From positions 806,001-870,000 of the forward strand of contig NZ_JAJNOR010000001.1 of NCBI RefSeq assembly GCF_021044755.1: 64,000 nucleotides of DNA, written 5' to 3'. This DNA comes from Lientehia hominis. Its GTDB lineage: Bacteria; Bacillota; Clostridia; Lachnospirales; Lachnospiraceae. Each line of letters opens with the position of its first letter. The stretch's first letter is position 1. The position numbers and the translations under genes are program-made. Shown here piece after piece: positions 1-8,261 of the stretch. The notes below the pieces were generated by a model. That model worked only from the letters and a program-made list of their open reading frames with translations, ran no database searches and was not told the DNA's origin.

Positions 1-509
1 GGCAGGATTCCCCAAATCTGATAGACGATACCGCCCAAAGCAGGCCCCAGGAGCCCGGAAAGTGACGCTACCATATTGATGACTGCGTTGGCAGACATCA
101 GCCCTTCCCGCTTTACGAGTAAAGGAATGCTGGCCTGCACCGAAGGCTGATACGCTCCCGATATCCCATAGAGAAAAAACAGCACGATCAGGATCATGAC
201 CACCAGATCCGCCTTTCCATAAAGGAGCGCAAATAAAAACACCAAAGCCGCCGTAAAAAAGTCCAGCACTACCATGATGTTCCGCTTATTCACCCTGTCG
301 GCAATCAATCCTCCGATGGGGGACATCAGAAACATTGGGATGAAGGTACAGCCGGACACCACTCCCAGCAGAGCCGATGAACCGGTCTCCCTCAGCAGAT
401 GCAACGGCAGAGCAAATCTCAGCACTGCATTTCCGAACAGAGAAATGATCTGTCCGATCACAACCATGACAAAATCCTTTGAAACAATCTGTTGTCTTTG
501 TTCTTCCAT
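1..509 (-). CDS. MFS transporter, N-terminal part (cut by window edge)
   Basis: The reverse strand is open from an ATG at 507-509 to the window edge, giving about 169 residues. The N-terminus reads MEEQRQQIVSKDFVMVVIGQ. It then has the MFS loop 2-3 signature SPIGGLIADRVNKRNIMV and hydrophobic helices typical of a drug:H+ antiporter. It is clearly paralogous to the complete MFS gene at 46936-48201, which shares the pattern GQIxSLxGN...ADRxNxRNIMVxLD. It lies downstream of, and in the same direction as, the TetR gene at 653-1315, with a TetR-type palindrome just upstream at 569-585. Substrate is unknown; efflux of a toxic compound is the usual role of this arrangement (inference). The C-terminal half is outside the window. 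Confidence 0.9.
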   Translation of the reverse strand, partial: MEEQRQQIVSKDFVMVVIGQIISLFGNAVLRFALPLHLLRETGSSALLGVVSGCTFIPMFLMSPIGGLIADRVNKRNIMVVLDFFTAALVFLFALLYGKADLVVMILIVLFFLYGISGAYQPSVQASIPLLVKREGLMSANAVINMVASLSGLLGPALGGIVYQIWGIL

Positions 510-568
510 AAATAAACCTCTATCCTTCTGTTTTGTTATGAGTCAGAATTTCTGTCTCAATATTTAAT

Positions 569-585
569 ACCAACCGTTGGTATGT
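569..585. promoter_or_regulatory. TetR-type operator upstream of MFS gene
   Basis: ACCAACCGTTGGTATGT fits the ACATACC-N3-GGTATGT pattern, with a perfect right half and a five-of-seven left half. The wider ATACCAACCGTTGGTAT at 567-583 is also a dyad. It lies between the TetR gene and the MFS start, so TetR probably represses the pump here. Matching sites occur at 1331, 1355, 44365 and 44414. Confidence 0.6.
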
Positions 586-652
586 ATCAAGTCAAAAAAA
601 TATGCCTTTTCATACTCCAGCACCAGTATATCCGGCGGTGTCTCCCGCCGGA

Positions 653-1315
653 TCATTCCAATTTTCTATTTTGCCTGTAAATCTCCGCGTATTTTTCAAG
701 CTGCTCGACCATTCCGTCTTCGATGACATCCACGCCCCACAGCTTAAGCGTGTACTGAAAAAACCGCATCCTCCGCACAGCCTCTTCCGGTGTGCAGTGG
801 TAAACCATAGGATTCAGCCAAATGCCCCCCAGTAAAAGCAGTGTCTCCGAAAGCTCCTTCGGATAATCTGTCACTATGGAGCCGTCCTCTATCCCTTCCC
901 GAATCGTGGGAAGTATATAGGATACGGATTCATCCTGTATGGATTCAGCCAGGTAGCGGACCAGAAGCTGGGGATTTTTCAGCATATCAGGAGCGGCCGT
1001 GAACATTTCTATCTGAGAAGACTGATAGACAGATTCATGAAACATGAGCCGGAGCTTTTCTTTTCCGGTGAGGTCCTTCCTGTCCCGAATCTTCTGCATT
1101 TTTTCCTCGGCTCCGGAATATATCCGGTCAGCTACGGCTATCATGATATCTTCCTTTGATTTAAAGTGATGATAAATAGCTCCCTTACTCAGCCCTCCCA
1201 GATGATTGATAATCTCCTGAATAGAGGTATGCTCATATCCCTTTTCTATAAACAGCCTGGTGGCTGTTTCAATGATCAAATTTCTGGTTTCCTCTGGATA
1301 TTTATTTCTGGCCAT
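653..1315 (-). CDS. TetR/AcrR family transcriptional regulator
   Basis: 220 residues starting MARNKYPEETRNLI. The open frame extends upstream to 1465, but the start at 1315 is chosen because the paralog at 44451 begins with the same MARNKYPE and the operators lie just upstream. The N-terminal 45 residues form the TetR HTH, ending GLSKGAIYHHFKSKEDI. The rest is an all-helical ligand and dimerisation domain. Two 17-bp dyads at 1331-1371 precede it and one lies between it and the MFS gene, so autoregulation and repression of the pump are likely. The divergent neighbour is the MBL lipoprotein at 1465. The inducer is unknown. Confidence 0.93.
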   Translation of the reverse strand: MARNKYPEETRNLIIETATRLFIEKGYEHTSIQEIINHLGGLSKGAIYHHFKSKEDIMIAVADRIYSGAEEKMQKIRDRKDLTGKEKLRLMFHESVYQSSQIEMFTAAPDMLKNPQLLVRYLAESIQDESVSYILPTIREGIEDGSIVTDYPKELSETLLLLGGIWLNPMVYHCTPEEAVRRMRFFQYTLKLWGVDVIEDGMVEQLEKYAEIYRQNRKLE

Positions 1316-1330
1316 TTCTTTTCTCTCCAT

Positions 1331-1371
1331 ACATACCAATGGTATGTTTATTATACATACGATTGGTATGT
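1331..1371. promoter_or_regulatory. Twin TetR operators in front of the regulator gene
   Basis: Two 17-bp dyads lie 24 bp apart centre to centre. ACATACCAATGGTATGT at 1331-1347 is a perfect palindrome around one base. ACATACGATTGGTATGT at 1355-1371 has one arm mismatch. They sit directly upstream of the tetR start at 1315, as expected for an autoregulated TetR gene. Confidence 0.7.
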
Positions 1372-1410
1372 CTGTCAATGACTTTATTTTTTTAAGTTGG
1401 CAAAATTTTC

Positions 1411-1441
1411 TTGACTTTGAGTCCGCTCCAGGTGCTATAGT
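1411..1441 (+). promoter_or_regulatory. MerR-type promoter with long spacer
   Basis: TTGACT at 1411-1416 and TATAGT at 1436-1441 are separated by 19 bp, the stretched spacing typical of MerR-activated promoters. The spacer holds a GAGT/CTC partial dyad like that of NmlR/AdhR-type MerR operators. It drives the MBL lipoprotein gene at 1465. No NmlR-type regulator gene is in the window. Confidence 0.5.
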
Positions 1442-1464
1442 TTTGACATTCAGGAGGTGATACA

Positions 1465-2652
1465 TTGAAAAACAAAGGATACTGGTATAAAAAAATAATT
1501 CAGTTGGCTGCAGGATTCATGGCTCTCTTCGTTCTCTCTGGATGCGGAGCTCCAGAAACACGGGAAGCGACAGAAGCCCCGGAGAGTCCTGTGCCTCTGG
1601 AAACAGACGCAGTTTCAGCAGACCTTGACCGGGTGTATTTTCTCAACGGCAATGATGTCTATGAAGAAAACGGCGAACTGAAAAAGGTGCAGAGTGACTG
1701 TGCTGTGATCCGCAGCAACGGACATTGGGGAATCATCGACGTCGGAATTGGAGATTATGGAAATATCCGGACTCAGCTGACGGAACAGCTGCAGCAACTT
1801 ACCCAGTTAAACGGGGGGCAGATACAGCTGGATTTTATCCTCATCACCCACTCACATGTGGATCACGGAGGATATTTCTCCAGTTTGTTCAAGGATAATC
1901 CCAATATCACGATGTCTGACAGCTGTACGATTTATCTGAAGGATTATGAAAACAATAATCCTTCGTATTCCAATCCCGAAATGGAGTCCTTATACAACAA
2001 CGCCCAGGTATATGAAGAAATTCTGGGCGAATTAGAACGCCGTTTCGGCAGTGAACTTCCCACTCATCTGCTCCGTTCTGATTATTCTCCCTCTGCCTTC
2101 GGAGACTTCACTCTGGAATTCTACAACAGCGGGGCTGAGGCTGCTACAAGCGGCAGACTGAATGACAACAGCACTGTAGTTCTGATAACTCACAAAAATG
2201 GAACAAGGCTTCTGATGATGGGTGACTGTGAGCTCTCTGCGGAAGAAAATCTGATGTCCGGAGAAATGGCAGACTTGGCAGATATCGATATATTAAAAGC
2301 AGGGCACCACGGCCTGGCCTCTTCCACCGGCGTCCGTTTCCTGGCGAAAATGGATCCAGATGCCGTGGTCGCCACTGGTATTTATGGAATGTATGTAAAC
2401 GGTGACGGCGGTTCCCTTGCTTATAAGTGCCGGGCATCCGGCGTCCCTATGTATTCTCCGCAGTTCAATGCGGAAGGATTGACTCTGGCCTTCGGGGAAG
2501 ATCAGAAGGAATATGCTTTTTACAACGGGATTCCAGAAACCGTGAGCGCCGCACCCAGCCCTCTGATAGAAGGCTGGATTACCATAAGCCCTAATTTCCG
2601 AATTCAGGTAAACCAAGACCTGGCGCTGATAAAAGAAGAACCGGTTCTTTAA
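1465..2652 (+). CDS. Metallo-beta-lactamase-fold lipoprotein
   Basis: 395 residues from a TTG start preceded by AGGAGGTGA at 1452-1460. The first 30 residues are a lipoprotein signal peptide ending in the lipobox LSGC, so the mature protein should be anchored outside the membrane. It carries the metal-binding motif HSHVDHGG near residue 130 and a later GHHG motif. This layout resembles ComEC/Rec2-like MBL hydrolases. The substrate is unknown; phosphodiester or phosphonate hydrolysis outside the cell is possible (inference). Its stop overlaps that of the convergent alcohol dehydrogenase gene. The promoter has a MerR-type 19-bp spacer. Confidence 0.82.
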   Translation: MKNKGYWYKKIIQLAAGFMALFVLSGCGAPETREATEAPESPVPLETDAVSADLDRVYFLNGNDVYEENGELKKVQSDCAVIRSNGHWGIIDVGIGDYGNIRTQLTEQLQQLTQLNGGQIQLDFILITHSHVDHGGYFSSLFKDNPNITMSDSCTIYLKDYENNNPSYSNPEMESLYNNAQVYEEILGELERRFGSELPTHLLRSDYSPSAFGDFTLEFYNSGAEAATSGRLNDNSTVVLITHKNGTRLLMMGDCELSAEENLMSGEMADLADIDILKAGHHGLASSTGVRFLAKMDPDAVVATGIYGMYVNGDGGSLAYKCRASGVPMYSPQFNAEGLTLAFGEDQKEYAFYNGIPETVSAAPSPLIEGWITISPNFRIQVNQDLALIKEEPVL

Positions 2653-3827
2653 AAATCTACTTCGGTCCCGTTATAAATGCAGGTGAACAGCTTTTCCATC
2701 GCAGCGGTATCAATCGTCCTGGGATTGGAGCCTGTGCACGCATCTTCCACCGCGTTCTTCGCAATCTCTCCGATTTTTTCCCTGAATTCCTCTTCTTTCA
2801 CACCGCATTCCTTCATGGTATTAGGAATTCCCAGGTAATCGTTCATGGAGCGTATCTTTTTCTTCAGCCCGTCTATGCACTCCTGCTCCGTGCCGTTTAT
2901 TCCGACGGCATTGGCAATCTCGGCATATCTTTTGGCTGCTTCGGATTCTTTTGCATTATAGGAGATCACATAGGGCAGATACATGGCGTTGGCAAGACCA
3001 TGGGTGATATGACCCGTGGAAAATGCCGCGCCGGTTTTATGGGCCATAGAATGAACGATTCCCAAAAGAGCGTTGGAAAATGCCATACCTGCCAGGCACT
3101 GACCATAGTGCATTTCTTCACGGCTCTTCATGTCCCCATCATAGGATTTGATCAAATCACTGTTCACGATCTGGATAGCTTTAAGGGCCAGCGGATCTGT
3201 AAAGGTACAATGGAGTGTGGATACGTAAGCCTCAATGGCATGGGTAAGGGCATCCATCCCTGTATAAGCCACCTGCTTTGCAGGAAGCCCTTCCACGAGC
3301 TCCGGATCTACGATCGCGACATCAGGCGTAATATTGAAATCCGCAAGGGGATATTTAATCCCTTTCTGATAATCGGTAATCACGGAAAAGGCAGTGACCT
3401 CTGTCGCCGTACCGGAGGTGGTGGGAACCGCCGCAAATTTTGCCTTTATCCTCAGTTCCGGGAAATTGAAAGGTGTGCAAAGGTCCTCAAAGGTAGTCTC
3501 CGGATATTCATAAAATGCCCACATGGCCTTGGCCGCATCGATTGGAGAACCCCCGCCCATGGAGACGATCCAGTCCGGCTGGAATTCTCTCATGGCCTCC
3601 GCCCCTTTCATGACCGTCTCAACGGAAGGGTCCGGCTCCACTCCTTCAAACAGCCTCACTTCCATACCTGCTTCCTTCAGGTAATTCACAGCCTTGTCCA
3701 GAAATCCCTGTTTCTTCATGGAGCTTCCTCCCACTACGAAGAAAGCTTTTTTTCCCTTCAGATTTTTAAGCTCTTCCAGGCATCCTTTCCCATGATAAAT
3801 ATCTCTGGGTAATGTAAATCTGCTCAT
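2649..3827 (-). CDS. Iron-containing alcohol dehydrogenase
   Basis: 392 residues from MSRFTLPRDIYHG. The start at 3827 has GAAGGAGGATC directly upstream; the longer frame from 3854 lacks such a site. Family features are the nucleotide-binding GGGSPIDAAKAMW, the PTTSGTATEVT stretch, and the Fe(II)-binding region with DALTHAIEAY and HSMAHKTGA followed by H-ITHGLANA. Members reduce aldehydes or oxidise alcohols with NAD(P)H in the cytosol, often disposing of reducing power in fermentation. A Rex-type site between promoter and start supports control by NADH/NAD+ ratio. Substrate specificity cannot be read from sequence. Confidence 0.92.
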   Translation of the reverse strand: MSRFTLPRDIYHGKGCLEELKNLKGKKAFFVVGGSSMKKQGFLDKAVNYLKEAGMEVRLFEGVEPDPSVETVMKGAEAMREFQPDWIVSMGGGSPIDAAKAMWAFYEYPETTFEDLCTPFNFPELRIKAKFAAVPTTSGTATEVTAFSVITDYQKGIKYPLADFNITPDVAIVDPELVEGLPAKQVAYTGMDALTHAIEAYVSTLHCTFTDPLALKAIQIVNSDLIKSYDGDMKSREEMHYGQCLAGMAFSNALLGIVHSMAHKTGAAFSTGHITHGLANAMYLPYVISYNAKESEAAKRYAEIANAVGINGTEQECIDGLKKKIRSMNDYLGIPNTMKECGVKEEEFREKIGEIAKNAVEDACTGSNPRTIDTAAMEKLFTCIYNGTEVDF

Positions 3828-3867
3828 ATGATCCTCCTTCTGCTCCGTAAGCACAATTGGGTTTTTA

Positions 3868-3924
3868 TTGTTAAGTGTTTGTCAATCACAAGCGTATTAT
3901 ACTGGAAAAAGCTGAGTTTTACAA
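3868..3924 (-). promoter_or_regulatory. Promoter with Rex operator for the alcohol dehydrogenase
   Basis: On the reverse strand TTGTAA (3919-3924) and TATAAT (3896-3901) are 17 bp apart. Just downstream, 3868-3885 reads TTGTTAAGTGTTTGTCAA, two mismatches from the Rex consensus TTGTTAANNNNTTAACAA. A further palindrome, TTTTGTTAACAAAA, lies upstream at 3928-3941. Rex repression relieved by high NADH is the expected logic for a fermentative dehydrogenase. Confidence 0.65.
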
Positions 3925-4153
3925 GCGTTTTGTTAACAAAATATCATATATGTTATATTTTTGTCAATACCGCACAATACCCCACCGGGGAATGTCTTTC
4001 TCTTTGTGGATATTGTCCAGCCCTGGACTAAACCTGCAAAAGATGACCACGTACCCACAGGGGACTACTTAAATCTGAATAGCAAATGACAAAAGCGGCA
4101 AGGCGATGTATACTGAGAATCACAGACAGCATAGAAAAGGATGTGAAAATTCA

Positions 4154-4675
4154 ATGAGTGGATTCTTCTTGCTAATACCATTTTTTCTGATAAGGTTCGG
4201 GCTTCTCTCTCATTTGGGCAGGGGCGCGGTAAAACGCGCGGCTTATTTTCCTCCTGTGGCCGGAAATGAGAAAACTGCCTATTGGATATATCAGACTTCA
4301 AACGTCGCAATTTTTGTGTACTTATGCTTTCTCACTGTTAATATGGATTTTTTTTCGCTGTTCGCCGCAGGCGCCGCCGTCTACATATTGGGACTTTTAT
4401 TCTGCGTGATTTCCATGATAAATTACGCATCCCCTTCCGTCTCGGGGTTAAATTCCAGCGGTCTTTACCGTTTCTCTCGTAACCCCATGTATGTATCCTA
4501 TTTCCTATTCTTTTCAGGCTGCGTGCTGCTGACAAAGTCACTGCTGCTGGGAGGAATCGTCCTCGTATTTATAATCTCCACCCATTGGATTATTCTTTCC
4601 GAGGAAAGATGGTGTTCAGAAAAATTTGGGGAAAGCTACGAACAATACCGGAAAAAAGTAAGGCGGTATCTTTGA
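4154..4675 (+). CDS. Isoprenylcysteine carboxyl methyltransferase-like membrane protein
   Basis: About 173 residues with four to five hydrophobic segments. The C-terminal part carries the family signature SRNPMYVSYFLFFSG and the ending EERWCSEKFGESYEQYRKKV, as in ICMT/phospholipid-methyltransferase-like membrane proteins that bind S-adenosylmethionine. In bacteria their methyl acceptors are mostly unknown. The start is uncertain: MSGFFLLIPF at 4154 looks like a membrane-protein start, while an in-frame ATG at 4106 would add 16 polar residues. It stands alone between the alcohol dehydrogenase and a possible relic. Confidence 0.75.
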   Translation: MSGFFLLIPFFLIRFGLLSHLGRGAVKRAAYFPPVAGNEKTAYWIYQTSNVAIFVYLCFLTVNMDFFSLFAAGAAVYILGLLFCVISMINYASPSVSGLNSSGLYRFSRNPMYVSYFLFFSGCVLLTKSLLLGGIVLVFIISTHWIILSEERWCSEKFGESYEQYRKKVRRYL

Positions 4676-4710
4676 CAAACCCCTTTAAAAACAGGAAACA
4701 AAAATGACAG

Positions 4711-4962
4711 GTGTTTATATGCGCCATATTTCTGATTCCAGAAAAGGATTGGATATCCCCAGGGTCCGCGCGCCTGAAGGAATCGGGCCTCCGTGGCCGC
4801 CCCAATGCTTTTACAACAATCAAAAGCTTATTTCCGCACCGGCTGTACGGCAAAGCTGTAAAAACATGGGGCTGTCGCTGTATCAGCAGCTGTCCTAAAC
4901 AGGCAATCGCCTTGCCGGCAAAGGCAGTGCAAGAGCAGCGCCGCTATGAAAGCTATATTTAA
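4711..4962 (+). pseudogene. Possible relic of a ferredoxin-domain protein
   Basis: A weak reading frame of 83 residues ends with a cysteine-rich stretch CRCISSCPKQAIALPAK followed by RRYESYI. This resembles the last part of flavodoxin-ferredoxin (EFR1-like) proteins, whose second 4Fe-4S motif ends CPxxAI and is followed by a charged RY tail. The remainder matches nothing I recognise and no clear start signal is present. It may be decayed sequence or chance. Confidence 0.22.
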
Positions 4963-4975
4963 TGGGCATCCACAA

Positions 4976-6271
4976 TCATCCTTTTTTATTCTTCTCTCTA
5001 AGCTCTCTGGCATACTCCAGATAATAATGCCGCCCGTTGGCGCTCGTTTCATATTCCGCGATCCGTTCCAGAGCGCGGGCCTTCAGCAGCAGAGCTTCTC
5101 CGCATGCCGTCTCATCATTGGATAAAAGAAGATCACACAGCTCCAGGCACCATTGGTATTCTTTTTCTTCCATGGCTTTCCTGGCCGTTTTCCAGACATT
5201 CTGGGCCCCTCCTGCCAGGGCGGTCATTTTTTTCGAATGAATGCCCGGACTCAGCGGGTGCAGGTTGGTGGGATTTCCGTCGAACCACCCCAAATACGCC
5301 GTATAAATGGCCCGTATCGTCCATTCCACGCATCCATAATGCTCTACCAGATATGGAAGCTCTGCATATTCCGGCGGCAGGGATAATTCTGAAGCCAATT
5401 GTTCCGCGCTTTTGCCTGCATTCATCCCTTCCAGTGCATGAATCAAAATATATTCAAACGCATTCCGGAAATTCCCCAGCGTCCTCTTGATCTCTTCATG
5501 GCCCAGGACAGCGGCCGTATGTCCCGACAAAAGACAGGAGGCCGGATAGGACATGATTTTGTCTAAACTGTCTATCCATTGAGCAATATCGCGGTACTGG
5601 CCTCCGCGTATCGCGTAAAGGTTGGGAAAACAGCCATAGTAATTATCCCCGCAGCACAGCACTTCCTTCTGAGGGAACCAGATCATGATCTGGTCTTCCG
5701 CTTCCCCGGGAAGCCGCACCATTTCCACTTGTATGCCATCAATTTCCCGGGTGACAGTATCTTGCCGGTACACAGTCGTCGGTGAGACAAAAGCCCGGCG
5801 CTCTCCATGAGTGATTCCTTCCCTCACTCCGATTCCCTGTGAGACCGCCTCTTCATCCGTAAGGGAATAACCAAACTGCCTCGTCCCCCGCAGTTTCTGG
5901 ATATCCTGCAGGAGATCAGCTTTTTCTAATTCCGCACACTTCGGCTCAAAGGCAATGATCTCGGGCCTGCTTTCCAGGAATGCCCCTGCGCCTCCTCTGT
6001 GGTCCGGATGTCCATGGGTATAAATAATGGTTTTGACTTCCTTCCCGGTATTCTGCCGTATGATTCCAAGCAATTTTTCTCCTCGCTCCAGCGTGTCCAA
6101 TGTATCGATCAAAATAATGCCGAAATCCGTTTCAACAAAGACCGCGTTGCTGTGTCCTGCCCCCAGGACAAACCATACTCCTTCTGCCACCTCGGAAATC
6201 GTCTCTTTATAGTTCTTTTCTGTAAAATCCCGCAACTGTTTACATCCATCTTTTGTCAGCATGATTCTCAT
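4976..6271 (-). CDS. MBL-fold hydrolase of the alkylsulfatase type
   Basis: 431 residues. The N-terminal half is a metallo-beta-lactamase domain with THGHPDHRGGAG near residue 85 and LSGHTAAV near residue 250. The second half resembles the alkylsulfatase dimerisation domain (NAFEYILIHALEGMNAGKSA, then the LHP region), ending in a helical tail. Classical SDS hydrolases such as SdsA1 and BDS1 are about 650 residues; this one lacks the C-terminal SCP2-like lipid-binding domain. It has no signal peptide, so it is probably cytosolic. Starts at 6271 or 6262 are both possible after the GGAGGGG site. Substrate is unproven. Confidence 0.82.
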   Translation of the reverse strand: MRIMLTKDGCKQLRDFTEKNYKETISEVAEGVWFVLGAGHSNAVFVETDFGIILIDTLDTLERGEKLLGIIRQNTGKEVKTIIYTHGHPDHRGGAGAFLESRPEIIAFEPKCAELEKADLLQDIQKLRGTRQFGYSLTDEEAVSQGIGVREGITHGERRAFVSPTTVYRQDTVTREIDGIQVEMVRLPGEAEDQIMIWFPQKEVLCCGDNYYGCFPNLYAIRGGQYRDIAQWIDSLDKIMSYPASCLLSGHTAAVLGHEEIKRTLGNFRNAFEYILIHALEGMNAGKSAEQLASELSLPPEYAELPYLVEHYGCVEWTIRAIYTAYLGWFDGNPTNLHPLSPGIHSKKMTALAGGAQNVWKTARKAMEEKEYQWCLELCDLLLSNDETACGEALLLKARALERIAEYETSANGRHYYLEYARELREKNKKG

Positions 6272-6490
6272 CCCCTCCTGCTTTCCATAGGAAATCTTTA
6301 TCTAAAATGGCCCGTTAAAACTGCCTGCGGCAATATATGCTCAATCGGTATCATGCCTCCGTCTTCAAAGCACGGAGGAGTAACTGTCAATTTTTCCATC
6401 TGTGGAAATGTCAAACGGCCGAGGCATCCGGAAAATAACCGCGGACCCGCCGATATCAATGCAGGTCCGCAATATCACACATATTGATAA

Positions 6491-7339
6491 TCAGCACTTA
6501 TAAAATTCAAGGATCGCTTTTCCGATATATTCGGATGCACCTTCTCCATACTGCTGGTCCAGCGCTCCCTTCACCCTTTTGTCGGTCCGATAGGATTCCG
6601 CCAGCTCCTTCATTAGTCTGCTCACATCCTTCATCTGATACAGCTGTTTGGAAACAAAATCATATTCGCCTATCAACGCCTTTACTTCAAAAGCAGACAC
6701 ATCTGTGCCTTTTTTATCTGCCAGCTTCCGGCAGATTGCGTCGATCCGGTTCTGATACGCCTGCATGATCTCCGAGCTGCCCGGCTTCTTTACCGATTCT
6801 TTGACGGTTTCCTTGTCCCCGTACCACTCCACTACCTTCTGAAAATTTTCCTGCGCCTGCTGACTGCCCGCGTTTTCCAGAAAATGCTTCCGGAAATTAT
6901 CCAGCCCGCCGTACTTCTCGGTGAGGACTTGAACCTGCTGCTCATCCATCTTCCCTACCATGGACTGATACATTTCTTCAATCTCCGTCTCATTAAACAC
7001 TTCAAAATTCATTCGATTGACTCCTTTCAGAATATCGTCAATGCCGGATATCAAACGGTCCAGCCGCTCTCTTTTCAGCTCCAGCATCTTCCTCTGGCTC
7101 TTCAATATCAGTTCCTCATCAAAATCAGGATTTTCCATGACTGCCTTTATTTCTTTTAACGGCATGTCAAGCTCCCGGAAAAACAGTATCTGCTGCAGAG
7201 TCTCCAGGGCTTTATCGTCATAAAGCCGGTATCCCGCCCCACTGTAGACGGTTGGCCGCAAAAGGCCGATCTCATCGTAATAATGAAGCGCGCGCACGCT
7301 GATACCCGTCAACTCTGAAACTTCTTTCACTGTTCTCAT
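6491..7339 (-). CDS. MerR family regulator with TipAS-type antibiotic-recognition domain
   Basis: 282 residues. Residues 1-70 are the MerR HTH (VKEVSELTGISVRALHYYDEI, with RPT and YRLYDDKAL following). A coiled-coil linker follows, then a C-terminal TipAS-like domain of about 140 residues (YGDKETVKES, LIGEYDFVSKQLYQM) as in Mta, TipA and SkgA. Such proteins bind hydrophobic peptide antibiotics and activate efflux genes and themselves. The start has AGGAGG 8 nt upstream. Its own promoter shows a 19-bp spacer with a dyad, so autoactivation is likely. No pump gene is adjacent. Confidence 0.92.
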   Translation of the reverse strand: MRTVKEVSELTGISVRALHYYDEIGLLRPTVYSGAGYRLYDDKALETLQQILFFRELDMPLKEIKAVMENPDFDEELILKSQRKMLELKRERLDRLISGIDDILKGVNRMNFEVFNETEIEEMYQSMVGKMDEQQVQVLTEKYGGLDNFRKHFLENAGSQQAQENFQKVVEWYGDKETVKESVKKPGSSEIMQAYQNRIDAICRKLADKKGTDVSAFEVKALIGEYDFVSKQLYQMKDVSRLMKELAESYRTDKRVKGALDQQYGEGASEYIGKAILEFYKC

Positions 7340-7368
7340 TGATGCTTCCTCCTGACCTTGATAACGTC

Positions 7369-7399
7369 ACTCTACACCATGACGTTCCGTAGGGGTCAA
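7369..7399 (-). promoter_or_regulatory. MerR/TipA-type promoter of the regulator gene
   Basis: On the reverse strand TTGACC (7394-7399) and TAGAGT (7369-7374) are 19 bp apart. The spacer contains an interrupted dyad CC-N3-ACG-N3-CGT-N3-GG, the layout of TipA/Mta operators. It is placed about 30 bp upstream of the regulator start. Confidence 0.65.
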
Positions 7400-7417
7400 T
7401 ACTTTTTTAAATATTTT

Positions 7418-7798
7418 TTAATTATTCTCCATCGCCTGCTTGATCCGCGGAATCCATTCCGGACGGGCTGAGATCATGTTTCGGAGCCCCTGGATACATT
7501 GTCTCGCAGTGATTGGCTTCTCATCCACGACGTGAAGCAGATATTTGTCCAGAATCCGGTCCATTTTTCTCTCCTCGTCCCACTGCACATTTTCCGCCAG
7601 CAAAAGCAGTCCCCTATTTCGAACATAAGAGCTTTTTGAATCCAGCATTTCCGCAAATCTGTCTGTATAGAGATACACAGCATCCGATTCTCCGGACAGT
7701 TCCTCCAGCCGCCTAAGGGCTGCACAGCCCGCATTATGGTCTTTGCTCCAAAGCAGAGAAACCAAATTTTCCATATGTTCCATGTTATTCCACTCCAT
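7418..7798 (-). CDS. Small HEAT-repeat-like protein
   Basis: 126 residues, soluble and helical. Segments such as AGCAALRRLEELSGES, SSYVRNRGLLLLAENVQWD and ITARQCIQGLRNMISARPE have the paired-helix rhythm of HEAT/armadillo repeats. A site like AAGGAAAAGGA lies upstream of the ATG at 7798; a second ATG at 7783 is possible. Small proteins of this type are common in Clostridia and have no assigned role. It lies between the MerR gene and a small-membrane-protein operon with no overlap to either. Confidence 0.72.
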   Translation of the reverse strand: MEWNNMEHMENLVSLLWSKDHNAGCAALRRLEELSGESDAVYLYTDRFAEMLDSKSSYVRNRGLLLLAENVQWDEERKMDRILDKYLLHVVDEKPITARQCIQGLRNMISARPEWIPRIKQAMENN

Positions 7799-7917
7799 AC
7801 TGTGTCCTTTTCCTTACTTTCCGGCCGGGCTGCCCCGGTATTTTCATATCAGAATCCTTTTCACAGAATACCACCAAGGACTTGACAGCGGCATGTCTTG
7901 TTTCACTTGGTTTCTTC

Positions 7918-8250
7918 CTATAAAAATAAAATGGGAATTATGACACAGAGAACGACTGCGACGGCCAACAAAATCCAGCCGATCACTTTCTGGCCCTTGG
8001 AATAGACACGGCGGCCCTCTCCCGAACTTGTGCTGATGGGCTGGAATCCCTCCAGAATCTTCTTCGCTGTATCCAGATTTTCAAGGGAGACCAGGATTTC
8101 TTCACCTGTGATCGAATTCCCCATGTAGACATCCATGACCCCGCCCTTCCTGACGGCGGGGATTTCGTTCTCTTTCAGCAGCCGCACTATCTGTTCCGCT
8201 TCTGTCCTGCCCGCTGCGGAGAACACCACCACTAATTCCTGTTCTTCCAT
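7918..8250 (-). CDS. DUF2007-like signal-transducing protein with one TM helix
   Basis: 110 residues starting MEEQELVVVFSAAGRTEAEQ, with AGGGGGTG five bases before the ATG. Residues 1-70 resemble the DUF2007 fold (EAEQIVRLLKENEIPAVRKGG, then a short strand pair), found in small proteins predicted to sense ligands. Residues 88-110 are a single strongly hydrophobic helix at the extreme C-terminus, so the domain is tail-anchored. It is the last gene of a three-gene operon, 11 bp after the membrane protein at 8262-8714. Confidence 0.75.
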   Translation of the reverse strand: MEEQELVVVFSAAGRTEAEQIVRLLKENEIPAVRKGGVMDVYMGNSITGEEILVSLENLDTAKKILEGFQPISTSSGEGRRVYSKGQKVIGWILLAVAVVLCVIIPILFL

Positions 8251-8261
8251 GAATACACCCC

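Noticed and set aside
3000..3812. 270-residue forward open frame opposite the alcohol dehydrogenase gene
   Set aside because: It is the mirror of a clear iron alcohol dehydrogenase; the translation has no recognisable motif, no ribosome site, and is rich in Cys, His and Arg as antisense frames are.
6441..6470. GCGGACC/GGTCCGC inverted repeat as a terminator
   Set aside because: 7-bp arms with a 16-nt loop and no T-run on either strand; not convincing as a terminator.
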